Positions 1-13,575 of a stretch of DNA of 64,000 bases are shown here, one piece after another; the stretch's first letter is position 1, and each line of letters starts with the position of its first letter. The stretch is from contig NC_071670.1 of assembly GCF_028554725.1 (NCBI RefSeq), forward strand, positions 68,733,001-68,797,000, read 5' to 3'. The position numbers and the translations under genes are program-made. This DNA comes from Zeugodacus cucurbitae. Taxonomy: Eukaryota > Arthropoda > Insecta > Diptera > Tephritidae. Below the pieces are notes generated by a model. The model saw only the letters and a list, made by a program, of their open reading frames with translations. It searched no databases and was not told the origin of the DNA.

Positions 1-3000
1 AACCTGAAGATGTGAGTACAAATTTATGACTGTAAATATGTGCATATATAATATTATATATAAAGATATATAGGTCTGTTTGACTTCATTGTTGAAAAAC
101 AAAATGAAATACTACAACACAGTTCCTTAAGTAAACATCTGATGTGAAATGTATAAAATCTTATATGGATTGAGTCAAAAAAATATTTTCAAACCAATTT
201 TTGTATAAAAGAAAACAAATGAATTCAAAAATATTATTTCATTAATTTTTTCCTTTTTTTCCAATCCAAAAGCCTTGCTGTCTTCATCACATCTTCTCCT
301 CATACTACATCCTTCCATCTTCGTATATTCATATCCTCCACATGTCCAATTTTTAATGACGGATATCGTCAGTAATTTATGATGGCTCATAAATTATTTT
401 GGAATTTTTTGTTTTTGATTTGCGGTAAATTTATACTGTACAATTTGGAATTTTTATTAATTATGATCCCTTCTCGGGTGTGTATTAAGTTAGTAGAATT
501 AACTATAAAGATGCATTTGTGAGTAGGATTATGGCAGATTGATGACTTGTACGCTATGACTCACATGTGAGTCAACTGACAGGATTCGAAGACGAAACAA
601 ATTTATTGAATGGAAGTATTAAAATCAAACTGATTTTATAACCCAACATTTTTATCTCTACCACAGAAGAGAACTAGGCTGAGTAGGCCTTTGTGGGCAA
701 TACAAATGAGATATTATAATTGACCTCACAATCTCTCAAGAGATCTATCGCACTAAGAATGTTTCACTTCTTTATAATAGTTTAACGGTAAGGAAATCGG
801 AAAGGCACGCCACTATTGTCTATAGAAATCCAAAACAAAACTAAATAAATATGGTAACACTGATAAGTGATTTCTTCTTCTTCTATTTATATTATATCAG
901 CCTAAATCAAAACTATCTTATCAACTGAATATTAACCCATACGAAGGAAATAGATATTGGCATTTTAACGACACAATTTGGAGTTGATATTGCACTAATT
1001 AGAATATTTCTCTTCGTAGCCCATGCCACTGGCGCCTGTACTCAGCATCCCCCACAATTGTGCACGACTTCATTGTTTCCAATTTGCAGCATCACTGATT
1101 TTTCAATTACCAAACGAATTCATTAATATTAAAAATCATCGAAAAGTTCTATATAAGTATGCACGAAAGTCTATTGTAGAGAATCCCGCACTCCTACTGC
1201 CCGTTAAACGCCCTTAATCAGGCGCAATCACATTTTTTACGCAACATAAAATTCACCACAATCAAATTGAACAAATGAAACGCTCGAACAGTGGAGAGCA
1301 TGAAGAGTGAATGTTGCAGGAGACGAGCTGCTGGCTAAAAAACGAAATGAGTACAAATCGTACTCTGGAAGAAAAGAAAAATGTGTGAATATTGAAATGG
1401 AAATGAAAATGAAAAAGTGAAAACTACGCGCAAATGACGTTAGGCATCATTTGCGTTGATGACAGCCTTAAAAAGTGGAACGGAACAATGGCGAGCGGAG
1501 CTGGTAGCGCGACTGCGGATCTCCCAAAGGAGTCTGAAGCGCGAACAGTGAGCGCATTGCCTCGAGGACAGTAAATAGTATATGAAATTGCAGAAATTAA
1601 TAACTGAGTGGGTGTTTATTTCAACAAATATTCACATAATACAATAGTACGTAATTGTATGCTTGACGGGCGGGAGCGGCGTGTCTATTGCATTGCAAAT
1701 GGGAATTTCGGTCTCTAGGGTATGGAAAACAATTAAACATTTGCTATGCTTCAAATTTTTTTGGAATTTTTTTGCACTGTTAACTGTTTGCATTGACTGA
1801 GAATTGAATTGGAAAATGTAGAAGTCAATAACGATCGTTGGATTGGGATGGATTTCTTAATTTTAATTTCAATATCCTTGAAATGATAGGATTTATTTAA
1901 TTTTGTTTTAGAAAACAATTTTGTTATGGAATAGACTTTAATGCATTTTACTTAAAATTCAAGGGCTAAATCATATCTTTTTTAAAGAAGTGTAGTTCCT
2001 GGAACCTACTTGTTAAAAAATAAAATAACCAAAACCAGTCGTAAACTCTACGACCAAAAATGATGCGCGCTAAAAAGTATGCTTCAGTTATATCTTCTAC
2101 CCTTAAAAATATGCAACGAATAGTGTTTTGCAAAATTATTTGGACACATTGTTGTTGCATGTAGACATATTTATTTCTTGCACCAAAAAACATATGTTTT
2201 CAACACGTTGCAACAGAACCATCAATGAAGAAAACATTTAGAACTACAACAACAACACAGGCAAATATAATAAAGACCACACATACGAGTGTGAGCAAAT
2301 TCTGCGATGAAATAGGTTAGTAAACAAAAATTGCATCAATGCAAATAAACATTGAAGGAAGGGTGGTGAAATGCCGAATTGGTACACGTACATATATATG
2401 TACATCCGTTCGCCAATACAGGGTGCACCGAGGCAGTCAAAGACGTTTGATGTATGTAAACAATGTAAAGGCAGTTGCTTGTCGATATGATACACTAAGT
2501 TGCATTGTTGTCGGTCTCAACAACAAATTTCGATTGCTTTGTTCGCACTTACGTAACATACACGTGAATATGTAATCGCCTCTGTATGCATGTAAGAGCA
2601 ACAATAATAGGGCAACGCAATATTGCACTTCTGCTTCCACGCGTTTGCAATTTTGTCTGTTTTGCCATTGTTGTTTTCGTTTTTTTTTTCTGCTCTTCAT
2701 TGCTTATCTATCCTCCGTTCATTTGGGCAAAGATCTAAGCGAGTTTCACTTCCCTTTTCTCCATTATGCAGCAAAAGCCGACAATTACCCGAGAACTACA
2801 CTTGAATGCCTTACTCACCCTCAGCTCATTGAACATATTCGTTCTTTGTTTGGTCGTGTACCATACATATGTATGTATATGGAGAGATAGGGTTGCCAAG
2901 ATACGCGTTTACTTTCGGTATTGATCGTGCTTGCTGGGTGAAGATCATTAATTTTCAACACAACCTAGAATATGCTTCCGTCTCCGAAGCCTATTTCTTT

Positions 3001-6000
3001 TAGCAAACCACCTAGTATTGCTTTTCCATAATAGAACCTAGCTCTAATTACAAATATCTAGCATAAAATTATTTAAGTTGGCTTCTAGTATGAAATCTGA
3101 ATGTTACCTCAAAGAAATGAAAATGTACTCATTCCAATGTTTCTTCTCTAGGATTTTATATTGAATATCCGAAACACATTACTCTCAATAACATGCGACA
3201 GCTCTCGGCGGAGTTTCGTAGTTACAAACTGTTTATTTTTGGTACACGTTTTTCCAAAGTACAACAGCTCTGAGCTTGAAAGATATGCAAATAATGAGTA
3301 TTACTTTTCTACAGGGTACTTATTGTGAGCTTCGATGTGGCACATTGTTTTCATGCACACCCTATATATCTGCTGCACAATGGCTTTCTTTGCTTACAAG
3401 TTTTCGTTACAAGTTTCGTCGTTTGTTTCCATCAATGAGAAGCTTTTTATACCCTCTACGATACTTTTCTATATATCCTCCAATATTGCTTTTCATTTGC
3501 GTTGAAGCAAGGCGTTTGTTGGTGCCTCTATTTTTTACCAAAAAAAAATTAGAACAACAATGTACAGAGACAAATAAAACGAACAGCAATGCGAAGCAAG
3601 GAAGCACAAATGCTCGCAGGCCCTTTTGATAAGAATACATGCGACAGCAAGGATAAAAGTAGAAGGAAAGTAGTAAGATTACAATGCGCACATTCGATGC
3701 GAAGACTTACAAATATACCTTGATATAGATGTGTCACACACATGATTTCCTTTACATGCGCTCGCCTTCGTGTGTCCTTGTAATGGAACTCGACGTACAG
3801 CGGCATCCTGTGCACTTGTCCTAACGAGAAGCCAGCGTGTTTACACCTTGCAGTATGTTTACTTCTTATAGCGTTCTTCATTTGCGTTCCAATATTTACC
3901 TACTCGCTATCTCTCTGCGCTAGTATTTATATTTGCTCGATAGAAATCGCAACGACGAAGGACGCAAGGAAGTGCCATCCGAAGACAGGCGCCACGCCCG
4001 CTACTCCCACCACTCGAGGGCATATCTGCGCTTGGTTGTCGTGGCGTATTTTGTTGTGTCAACCTTCATTTATGTTGTTATTTCACCTGTGTGGATGTGT
4101 AGCCCCGCTCGCCTTGCCAAGGAACACAATTTTGTTGCACAACGAAGTAAGCAAACATTGTTGCTTGGATTTCTCGCAATTCCTCGCAGGCAGTTTTCCC
4201 AAATTGAGTGACTGTCACATGGACCAGGACTTCCAGTTTGCCGCTGCTTCTGCCTCTATTGTTAATATCGTTTTTGTGTTTATGTTTCGTTCATTCTTTG
4301 TGTCACCTTTTGTGCAAATATTCGTTCTTTTTCTTTTAAACAAGACACAGTGACACAGGTGAAGACAGATCTTCTGCTAAACCTGTGAGTAGAAGATTAA
4401 TATTGTCAAGTTTAAAAATTTTTCTGTCTTGAATTCCTTTCGAATAGCAAGATTAGTTTGAAGATGATTAGTTAGGTGATTTAAATGAAGTGGGCATACA
4501 CTGAACTGGGTTCAAAAACCTTCGTCCCTAAAGCTTGGGTCATAATGTGACAATTCTAAAACGTTAGAAGTTGGTTCCAAAAAATATTCAGAAAAGCAAA
4601 TAAAATCGCAAGCTCTTGGAATTTTCCCCCACCAACCGTCGCAGAACCTCGGCTAGTTCCAATATTCTCTGAGCCGGTAAAACAGTTTCCAAAAACAATT
4701 ATCATCTATAAATATTATATGAGTAGACCTTTACTTACAGAAATATTCTCAAAGATTCTACTTCACCGGTGGAGAGTGTCACCTGAGACTAGGACGGGAC
4801 TCTGAACTAATTTTGAAGTAATGTGTTTTGAAACTGTTCTGGAAATAGTGAGACGATCTATTGCTTCGGTTTAGTTAGGACATTTTCTACAGATTTTTAT
4901 TATTGTATTTATTTTATACACAAATTTTAGACTCAACTGAGAACATTAATCCTCAACACATTTAAATAGAAATTTAATTTTGATTTGCACTAAAAATTCT
5001 TGAATTAATTAGATGTGAATTTAATTTAGTCTAAAAATCAATCTGACACATTTCGCACGAAATTAATACTCAATTGGCTCTGTGTTGCATGAATATTTAT
5101 AGCAAAACATACGTAAATTAGTAGATTTGTCACATTTCTTGAGAGAAAACACCAAAATGCCACAAATAGAATTGCTAATCCATGCGCAAACCAATTTCAG
5201 ATGTGTTCACGATTTTATGACCAAAATGTCACATTAGCCATTGTGTGGTGGGTCAACGAAACCACACAACCTGTGCGCCGACTAGAGCGCTGTATATAGA
5301 GTTTGTGTTTTATGAGGAACTTTTATGTATTTTATTTGACACTTAATTAAACATGTAAATTATGGACTTAACTTAGTTGGCGGCGCGGACGTTTGTCTTC
5401 GTACTTAGTGGCTCGTTTCGCATATTTATAGTGGAGAGTTAAGAACCATTATATTTAGTTTGAATTAAGATTGAGCATAAAGATAAATACACACAAATAG
5501 ACTTTCGTGTTTAAATTAGTTACATTAGTTACGTATTTAGGAGTTGAGTGACAGATTAGAGGCACATTTGTTGCTCATTCACTGGGTGACTCTTAATGGC
5601 GGCTTTTATGAGGAAATCTGTAAAATTAGTACCTAAGATGAGTCTGGCAGATAAGGCTGCTGGAGAGGCTGTTCATATTAGTGTCGCAAATGATTCTAAA
5701 TTAGTTGTTTTGTACTGTTATTAGTACGTATGAGGTTGTCTGATCGGAGTACTTAAAAAGTTTTACTTAAAGATTGCTATGACTCTGGCTGTTGATATGG
5801 TTTATTACCAAAGACAAATTCCTTATGTTTTTTTTAGAAATAGCCCAGAGAAAAAAGATCGAGAGCAGAAGAAGATAAAAATTTTATTTTCAATTTGTAA
5901 ACTGAATTTTTAAACATCATTGGTTGGGTGGTCTGATAGTGGTCATAAAGAGTAAGGTGGCGTAAAAACACAGCGAGAGAGACTCAATTTAGTAAGTGCA

Positions 6001-9000
6001 TAGAGCTTTAAATTATTACAAAGCGGACGAATGTTTAGAAGTAGTGACGACTAAGGACTAGTTTCAAGATTGTTAAAAAAACAAGTCCGAACCTCCGAAC
6101 CTGGAAGCAAAATGTCATCACACGATCATGAAAGAATATTCTAAGCTCTTTAGTATTTCTCAAAAGGTCTATATTGATCATTTCATCTAATGATTTAATA
6201 TGTCTTCAATGATATCTGCTGTGAAAAGTCTCGAACTATGAGAGTCCACAGATCGGTTGAGGATAGAAGAACAATCTGGGAGAAATAAATTTCCAATTGG
6301 TTGTATCTAAGCCCATTATATTTAGAAAATAATTTTCAACAACTTCACAATGCCGGTAGTACAAACTTATCAGAAAAGGGTAAGCCCGACTCAAACGCCA
6401 GTAAACAATAAGAAACATGAATGGTTTGTTTTGAAACTTTACCTTTTGTTTCTATTATAGTGGTAACGTGTATTTTATAGCACTCTCGTTTTGTACACTT
6501 GTCAACATATAGTATGTTAACTATTTTTATTATTCCAACTAACTGCTGTGCGTTGTTGTTGTGCTAGCTGTGAACTCGCCATCTCCGCTGCCTGTTGTCG
6601 TGGGCATTTTGTAAACTTTTATCGCCACCAAGCAGAGCTGACCAGTTCACCGGTCGACCAGTTTCTTTATCGCGCCCATTCGCTATTTATGGCTTTCGAT
6701 TTTGTTTTGTACCAGCTACTCGCTGTCGATATGAATATTTTATTGAACTATCTCGCGCGTTCGTCGCCTGCCTTCTTCTCCGCAGCATTTGGCCGGATGG
6801 GTCTGTGATTTTTTGTGATTTTGTTTTTAATGTAATCAGTAATCAGTTCGTAATTTAGTCAAAAGTATTTCGTGGAAACGTGAACAAAAACACACGTGGA
6901 AATAGTCATTCGAAGTGACAGGCGACATTGTTTATGGGCTGGCAGCGCAGGTCGTTGCAGGTGACACACACACATACAGACATTTGTAGAGGTGAGCGAT
7001 AAACGCCTTAATTTCAATTTCATTATCTGCAGCTATAGCTTTATCACTCGCTGCAACTGCTACGGAAAATACAAAAACAAAGCAAACCAACAACAACAAT
7101 TAAATTTTGTTGCCTAGCGAGCGCTGAGGCTTGATTAATTTGATGTACAATTTCATTTGCTAAGATTTATTGCTGCGTTTGTTGGCACTGTTTGGAGATA
7201 CATATGTAAATCCATTTTGTCAACTCTTTTGTTGCTGCTTTTGTTTTGTTCGTGTTTATTGCGGTCTATTGTATTGTATTGTGTTTTTAATTTCGTACTA
7301 AATTTTAATTCGAATCGCTTCGCTATTGAATTCCCAACTTTACATTTTCAGCTTTGAGTGAATTCCACTTTAAGCTATTTTTAATTTCTTTGCATTTGCA
7401 TTTTAAGCTGATTTATATTTTATTCAAATACATATACAAAAAAAATAAAGTTGTATGTAAATATGTATGTCAATACATCGGTGCGCCCGTTTAACCGAAA
7501 ATTAACAAAGCTCAATAGGTTTCTGCTGTGCTACACGCTTAGTTTTCAAACAATGCGCTGAATGAGTCGTTTTTATTTGTGATTTGTTATTTATTTTCTT
7601 CCCACTTATCGTCGTCTAAGATCAGTTGCTAATAATGAATTTACAGCTTGCGGGGACAATGCTATTCATTATTGGTGCGGCGCACAATACAAAACGTTCA
7701 AATTTTTAACTAAATACGATCTACATATGTTTTTCTTTAAGCACACACACACAAACACACATTTACTTAGAGCGATGTGGATATCAGCAAAATTCATTTC
7801 TTCACATGTGTACTCGTATACAAAAGCTTCGAGGTGGCCGCTTATGGCGACTTGTTGAAAGCCAAATTGCTCGCGATTTATTTTATTGGCTGCTTAATAA
7901 ACGAAGGCTTATTCTTTCGAAAAATCAATAATTATGAAGAGTAATGAATTGCAGCGTATTATAATAAAATAGTTTTTTATCGACCGCTTTAATGAGAAAT
8001 TTGTTTATTGATTTCAGTGATTTAAAATATAATCATTTGAATTGAAAATTTTAGTTTTCTTGGAAAAAAAATAAATTTTTCTTTAGAGATCTTCCAACTG
8101 ATTAACAATTTATTTGACAATGATAATATACATATATTTGAGGTGTTGAAGTGCTTGGAGCTGCGTAAGCTTTCCTATAAAAATAGATCGCCGGAGTTAA
8201 TGATAGTTTTCCAGAGTTTAAAGTAAAATAAATAAGTTTCTAAGCTTTAATTTAATCTAATAATTTGCGAAGAATAAAATTTTGTTATGGATCGGTGAAA
8301 ATATCTACTTTTCTTTTCTTTAAATTGCAAAAGTCAACGGCATTTAATTATTTACATCTAAGATGATGATTTAAGGACGATAATATATAACTAATGGTTT
8401 CATCTACTTCTGATAATTTTATAATCGAGATCACACAATAAAAATATGCTTTTAGTACTAGCTCGGCCGATACAATACTCATAACAAATAGATACCATTA
8501 ACTTCGACTACCTTTAAGCGTTCAATATTTATCTCACAATAACTAATTTGAAACCTTTAAAGTCACTCAAGCGTTGCATAAAAGATTAATCTAACATTCA
8601 GCGTATTAGAAAGTACTCCTCGGATATCATTCTTGAAAGAACGTCATTCCACGACTAATTTGTATAAACTGAAAATGAATGATACTGAAGAAGCCTCCGC
8701 TTTTGCACAATATGAGTTTGAAATGTAACATGAAAGGCAAAAATAGCACCACTAAGCAATTTCGGCTGTACCTACAAAATAAAATAAAAAGTTAATCAAG
8801 GAAGATGAAGAACAAACCATCGCTTATTGAAGACAACGTCTTGATTCGTGAAACGTTAGGGTCACACGTAACTTCGTTCTGTGTACTGTCGGAGGTTAAA
8901 CTGTTACTTATCAATAATAAACCCCGACATACCGAACTCCCCTTTATCTGTGGTCCGACCCTTTCGAATCAGCTAGTTTCCTGGGCCTCCCGTTAAATGA

Positions 9001-9479
9001 CCACGATGACAACTAGATTTAGGCTTTGTGCTTCAACAACAGGGAATATCCTGTTTGAGTTATGAAAACCAAAAGCCGTCGCCATGTCTATACAGATACT
9101 TTCAATCATAAATCTTGAACTCTCTTTCTTTCTCTCTCCATTAATATTTTGAATGAGCTTCTATTCAATTTACAGTTCGCATCCTGTTGTTTTCTCATAT
9201 CTTCAGCATTTGGCATGCATTAAGTAACCCAACTGCTAATGATTTTTTATTAGATTTTCTGTTAGAAAATAATTTTATGTTTTCATTTCATGAATTCAAA
9301 TGATAATTCTTCCAATTCATCTAAAAAACAATGTTGTCTGTATTCGTCAAATCCATCACCTGCATTGTACTCAAATCCCTTTAAAGTGACTTGGCAAATT
9401 TGCTAAGATGTATGAAATTATACAGTAATAAGCTCCAAAACTCAATATTTCCTACATCGCTTATCTCCAATGTTGTGTG
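1..9479. other. Upstream noncoding DNA
   Basis: This AT-rich stretch contains only short reading frames with no recognisable domain. It holds simple repeats, including a CA-rich run near 7740-7762, and a moderately GC-richer patch near 6540-6960. I see no gene I can support. It lies 5' of the candidate promoter and may contain distal regulatory DNA, but nothing in the bases proves that. Confidence 0.6.
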
Positions 9480-10473
9480 TGAACAGTATATCAATTGGAG
9501 TATCAGAGCAATTGTTGGCTAACCATACAAAATACTACCGAAGACCTGCAGCGACACATAGCGGCGGACGCCGGCACTAACACAACTCCAATTAGACACC
9601 ACCACCAATGCAAGTGCGAACACCGATTAAACTGCGCAACAACACCCGTAAACAGCCCCCATTACAACATCGAACAGAAGAGCCACTTAACAACAACAAT
9701 TCCGCTATTCTGTTAAAACAACAAAGCAATAGCTGTTGTGGTGGAGGCAAACATGTTCAGCACGCGGCAAAACAACGCGAACATGTTCGTAAACAATTCG
9801 AAAACGCTGCAGGGGCTAAGCGAATGGTTGGAGCCCCACGTTCCGCTGCTCCTGCAACATGTTGCGTTGGAGTTCGCTTGGCACTTGCGCACTACTAAAA
9901 TCATGCAGACGCTGCAATTGGGGAGATGGGCTGTTGCAAGTGGAGAATTTCCTGTGCAGTCGTCACTGCAGAGCAGCGGCTGCACTCTACAGCTATTTTC
10001 TAGCAGCGCTGAACTAGACCAACTTTCGCTGCATGCTGGCGTTTAACCTCAGCGAAGGTTAGTGGCGCTGCAACAGCGGCTGCTTGAAGGGTGGTGTGCA
10101 GCCTAGTCTGCATGAGGGCACTTCACTGATGGTCAGCGTCGCTGCTTGCTTCGACGCGCACAACGCCAGCTTGACGATGGCTTGCGCTGCTGCTCTCCTA
10201 CTCTCCACAAAATAATCCAATTAGTGTGGCTGGGTTCTATGAGCATCTTGTGGTGGTGGTGCATTGTTTGTAGATTCGGGTTCGCCTGTCAGCCTGCCCG
10301 GGATGACTCTGGCTTAGCTCCGGCTGTAGTATGTGCAGGCTGGTTTTCGCTGGCATTGCTGTTGTTGTGCCTACTAGTTCGCTGTATACCGACGATAAAC
10401 GACGATGGCAGCGCTGCCGACGTCTGGACTTCGGCGCGGTCGTGTCGATTTTGTAGAAAATTTCTGCAAAACA
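9480..10473. other. GC-rich promoter-proximal region
   Basis: This block is clearly richer in G and C than the DNA on either side, with many CTGCAG, CAGCGCTG and GTTGC words. Several overlapping short reading frames arise from this composition and show no domain. The position directly upstream of the candidate Inr/DPE promoter suggests a proximal promoter or enhancer. That role is inferred. Confidence 0.4.
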
Positions 10474-10507
10474 CAGTTTAGTGTAGACTCCCCGAGGTTT
10501 CGGTTGT
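10473..10507 (+). promoter_or_regulatory. Candidate Inr plus DPE core promoter
   Basis: The bases ACAGTT match five of six positions of the Drosophila initiator, with the A (+1) at 10475. At exactly +28 to +33 (10502-10507) the bases GGTTGT match the downstream promoter element functional set DSWYVY at every position. The known family rule is that Inr and DPE must be spaced precisely this way in TATA-less fly promoters. I see no clear TATA box 25-35 bases upstream. The site lies 1.85 kb upstream of the first coding ATG, in the same orientation. A chance match is possible because both motifs are short. Confidence 0.45.
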
Positions 10508-10862
10508 ATCGACAGTAGTTGTAGTGCGTGTGAGCGAGTCGCAAAGCCGTCGGTGTTTTGATTATTTGGATTGAAAGAAAAGATATTGTGCTTTTAGAAA
10601 TCTTCTTGTTTTTTTGTTTCCTAGCTGAGCCACACAGTACGCGCTGGCTCTAGCGGTTTTGCGAAAAAGTGAATATATAGGTGTGTACCGAGGTCCACGG
10701 TGTGTGCGTGTGGTTGTGTGTGCCACAGAAAAAATCACGTTTTCAAGCGGTCGATTAAACTGCGATTAAAGCGTGACACCGTTCGTGTTGTTTAGCGCTT
10801 TGTTGTTGCTGGTCTTATTGTTTATTATTGTACTAGTTGTTGTTATCGTTGTTGTTTTGGAG
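10475..10862 (+). other. Presumed 5' UTR exon (end uncertain)
   Basis: If transcription starts at 10475, the following G- and T-rich DNA would be a noncoding first exon, because a strong splice acceptor at 12161 precedes the coding exon. Possible donors are ATATAG/GTGTGT at 10680 and GGAG/GTCAGC at 10862. Neither is strong, so the end is a guess. No upstream frame here looks translated. Confidence 0.25.
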
Positions 10863-12161
10863 GTCAGCGAGCGCCAAACGTGTTGTTCACGCGATGCGAG
10901 GGCAAACGTCACAAAACGGGTGTGCAAAATCGATTGCGTGAATAAATATAAACAAAAATGAAAGCCAATGTTTTTTGTTGTAATTTTGCTTGTTTTTGTA
11001 AAAAGCGATAACAACTGCAATTTAATGAAAGGAAAACAATAATTAAATTGTTGTGTGTTTCGCTAGTAGTCAGGGCTTATATGTAGATAGAAGTGCAGGT
11101 GTTTTTTTTGAATGCAATATGGCAACTGCAATAATTAGGAAGTGGGAAAATACTCGCATATTCATCTGGTTTTATATAGACATTTTATTTTAGTCGTTAT
11201 CTAAAGGCGTGTTTTACAATATATTAATATATAACGGCAGTTAATAAAGTAAAATGAAATGTATTTTTTGAAAATAAAATTTTTAAAGAATAAAATCCAT
11301 GCAAGTCCATTTAATAAAATTATGTTTTGGGACAATTCGTCTCTACTTCTTTTGTGTTTTTATGGTCTATTGTTATTTAGGGATAGGAAATTACTTTTAT
11401 AACTCGGTAAATTGTACGACTTTTATGTCTAAAAAAAAATAAGTTTATAAAAAAAATATCTCCAAAATTCGTTAAAATAATAAATAATTAAAATTAGCCA
11501 TTAGAATATGAAATCGAATCCGTTTGAATATTTTTTCAATAATAAGTAAACTGTTTATTTTAAAATATATTTTTATTGATCCACAAAAATTTTATTGAAG
11601 GAAATATAGTGGAATTTGATGTTATTGAAATAAATAAATCATTAAATTGCTAATTGGAAACTTATTCTCGAATCCAATTGGAAATCATCATCACTTTCTG
11701 TCAATATTATCTCTTTAAGGTCACCTTATTGCTAATTTTGTTTGATTTTCAGACCGTTTTGAATACTGAAATTTAAACTTGCCTAATTTGTTGTTTAATT
11801 GGAGAACTAAATATATTGGCTCTATAGGAGTTTCACCAAATTCAACCAAATAGCAATACTTTAAGCATAACTCAGGTGTTTTATATTAATATCAGACTAT
11901 TTCGAAGTACCTTAGAGTATTGGATGGATATTCACGCACATGTTTAACACTTAGAAATTGCATTTAAATTACCTTGGGGATATTTTCAAATAGTTAAAAA
12001 CTTAGAAGGAACTCTCTACCAGTGAACGCTATGATAGACAAAATCATATTTTGAATGAAGAGCTACTGGTTTCTTTACAAAATTTATGTATTTTATTTAT
12101 TTATAATAAAACAATCAAACCGATAAACTATTATTTAACAACAAACCCGATTTGCTTGCAG
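10863..12161 (+). other. Presumed intron in the 5' UTR
   Basis: This is very AT-rich DNA without any supported reading frame. It ends in a pyrimidine-containing tract and CAG (TTTGCTTGCAG, ending at 12161), a good fly splice acceptor. The intron assignment depends on the upstream promoter call. Confidence 0.35.
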
Positions 12162-12326
12162 ATAAAAAATCAATCACTAAAACACAAATGATCTCAACAA
12201 ACTCTAAAAAGTGTTTGAATAACTCTAACTAAAACAAATCGAAACGTAAGCGTGAAAAAAAAATAAAATATAATAAAATAAACAAACATTTAAGAGTCTA
12301 ATAAGAAAAGCAGAAAAATTAACAAC
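12162..12326 (+). other. 5' UTR part of the first coding exon
   Basis: The exon appears to begin right after the acceptor TTTGCTTGCAG. These 165 bases are A-rich and lead into ATG in the context AACAACATG, which fits the usual dipteran start context of A/C-A-A-A/C before ATG. No other ATG upstream opens a convincing frame. Confidence 0.5.
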
Positions 12327-12614
12327 ATGCCACATAGTATAGCTGCCACAGGTGCAGCATACTGCAGCGCCACTTCAGCGCAGCTGCTGACACCCACTAC
12401 ACACAAGCGCTGGCTGACACTGCTGCTCCTCGGCTGCGTGGCCAGCTTGTGCGGCACGGCGGTGCAAGCCAGTCCGTTGGTGCCACGGGTGGAAGCACAA
12501 GACCTAACGGGCTATCAGCGTATGGCGAAATCACTGAAAGAGCCGAGTTCGAATGCGGCAGAGACGCGTGAACAAAGGCGACGTGTGGCATGCCGCCGTG
12601 CTTGTTGGGCCAAG
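12327..12614 (+). CDS. Secreted cysteine-rich protein, first coding exon
   Basis: This exon encodes the first 96 residues of a protein that probably enters the secretory pathway. After a long n-region, residues about 29-46 form a leucine-rich hydrophobic core, and cleavage after VQA (residue 48) is likely. Residues 49-80 are a polar pro-like segment. A basic stretch REQRRR (81-86) fits a furin-type site, and then a cysteine module begins with C89 and C93 in a CxxxC pair. The base composition is GC-richer than the flanks, the ATG context is good, and the frame stays open up to a strong donor (AAG/GTGAGT at 12614/12615) in phase 0. The next exon in phase is at 40741. I do not recognise the gene. 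The CxxxC start and later cysteine spacing loosely recall the N-terminal box of anosmin-like proteins, but this is a weak guess. A cysteine-rich propeptide or other extracellular protein is equally possible. Existence as a coding exon is fairly secure. Function is not. Confidence 0.75.
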
Positions 12615-13542
12615 GTGAGTACATACAAAGATAAGCACTTTTTATGATAAACAAAAGCGAAACAAAAGGAAAATATGTGCAACAAAGCAAAATAAACAAC
12701 ACTGAAAGCATATGCATGTATGTATTGATGTGTGCCTGAGTGTGTGTTTTGGCAACACATGTTTTCGTGTCGTGTAATTGAGGGGGGGAGAGTTAAATAG
12801 AATTGATAGCAAATCCCTTTATGCGCCGCATTGATGGAATCCTATTGAATTTGTTATTTTTGTTTTTCAATGATTCTTTTTTTTCGTTTGCGAATTTCCG
12901 CAATTACTTTGATGGATTTGTTGGATTATTTTCGGCGTTGTTGCACTCCAATACACACGGAAATATGTGCATACAATGTACATGCCACATCCACACAGGC
13001 GCACATATGTTTGTTTGCTACAGATGCGGGTTGCTTGCCACAGCGCTTGCCAAAAGGGGTCGCTGGACACACACATACATGCCATACAAAGCCTGTGGCA
13101 AGCGGAGCATCGACTTGGCAGGCCTTACATGTGAGTCACTAAGTATTTGCCACATAGCCATACCCACATTCAACCATCGGAAAGTCCCCTTACTTATTAC
13201 TTCCTCCTTAACTCAACATTTATATTCCCACCCGCACCGTTATGCCGCCGCAATGCAGCGGATTAAATGTTTTCATTTCGCATTTTCATGTTTTAATTTT
13301 GTACACGCTTAGAATTTTAAGCAGTTGGAAAAACAAATCAACTCTCCAAGCCACTACCTTAACTTGCTTACTTGCCTAACGGTACATAGTACTTGGTATG
13401 CATAACTCGGTCGTACGAAGTGCATAAGCGCTCAAATACACTGACAGCCCAAACAGCATGGCAAAAGTCCACAGCCCTCAGCCCATGTGACTCAGTGCTT
13501 AGCCCTCTTCTATCAAACCGCCTTCATTTCGTTTGTTTCCAG

Positions 13543-13575
13543 TTCCAAGGGCTCCTGGGGGAGGATTCGCTGTAA
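13543..13575 (+). CDS. Possible alternative terminal exon (weak)
   Basis: A good pyrimidine-rich acceptor (TCGTTTGTTTCCAG, ending at 13542) is followed by ten codons that continue the phase-0 frame of the first coding exon and then stop (FQGLLGEDSL, stop). Splicing here would give a short secreted product with only two of the cysteines. Two overlapping AATAAA words occur near 13902-13913, but such words are common in AT-rich DNA. Chance is the more likely explanation. Confidence 0.15.
   Translation, partial: FQGLLGEDSL

Noticed and set aside
9738..10046. 102-codon open frame upstream of the promoter
   Set aside because: Several frames are open at once in this GC-rich block, and no homology or splice context supports translation.
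12803..13312. 169-codon open frame in intron 1
   Set aside because: The translation is phenylalanine- and histidine-rich without a domain, it lies directly after the donor of the coding exon, and codon use looks like intron DNA.
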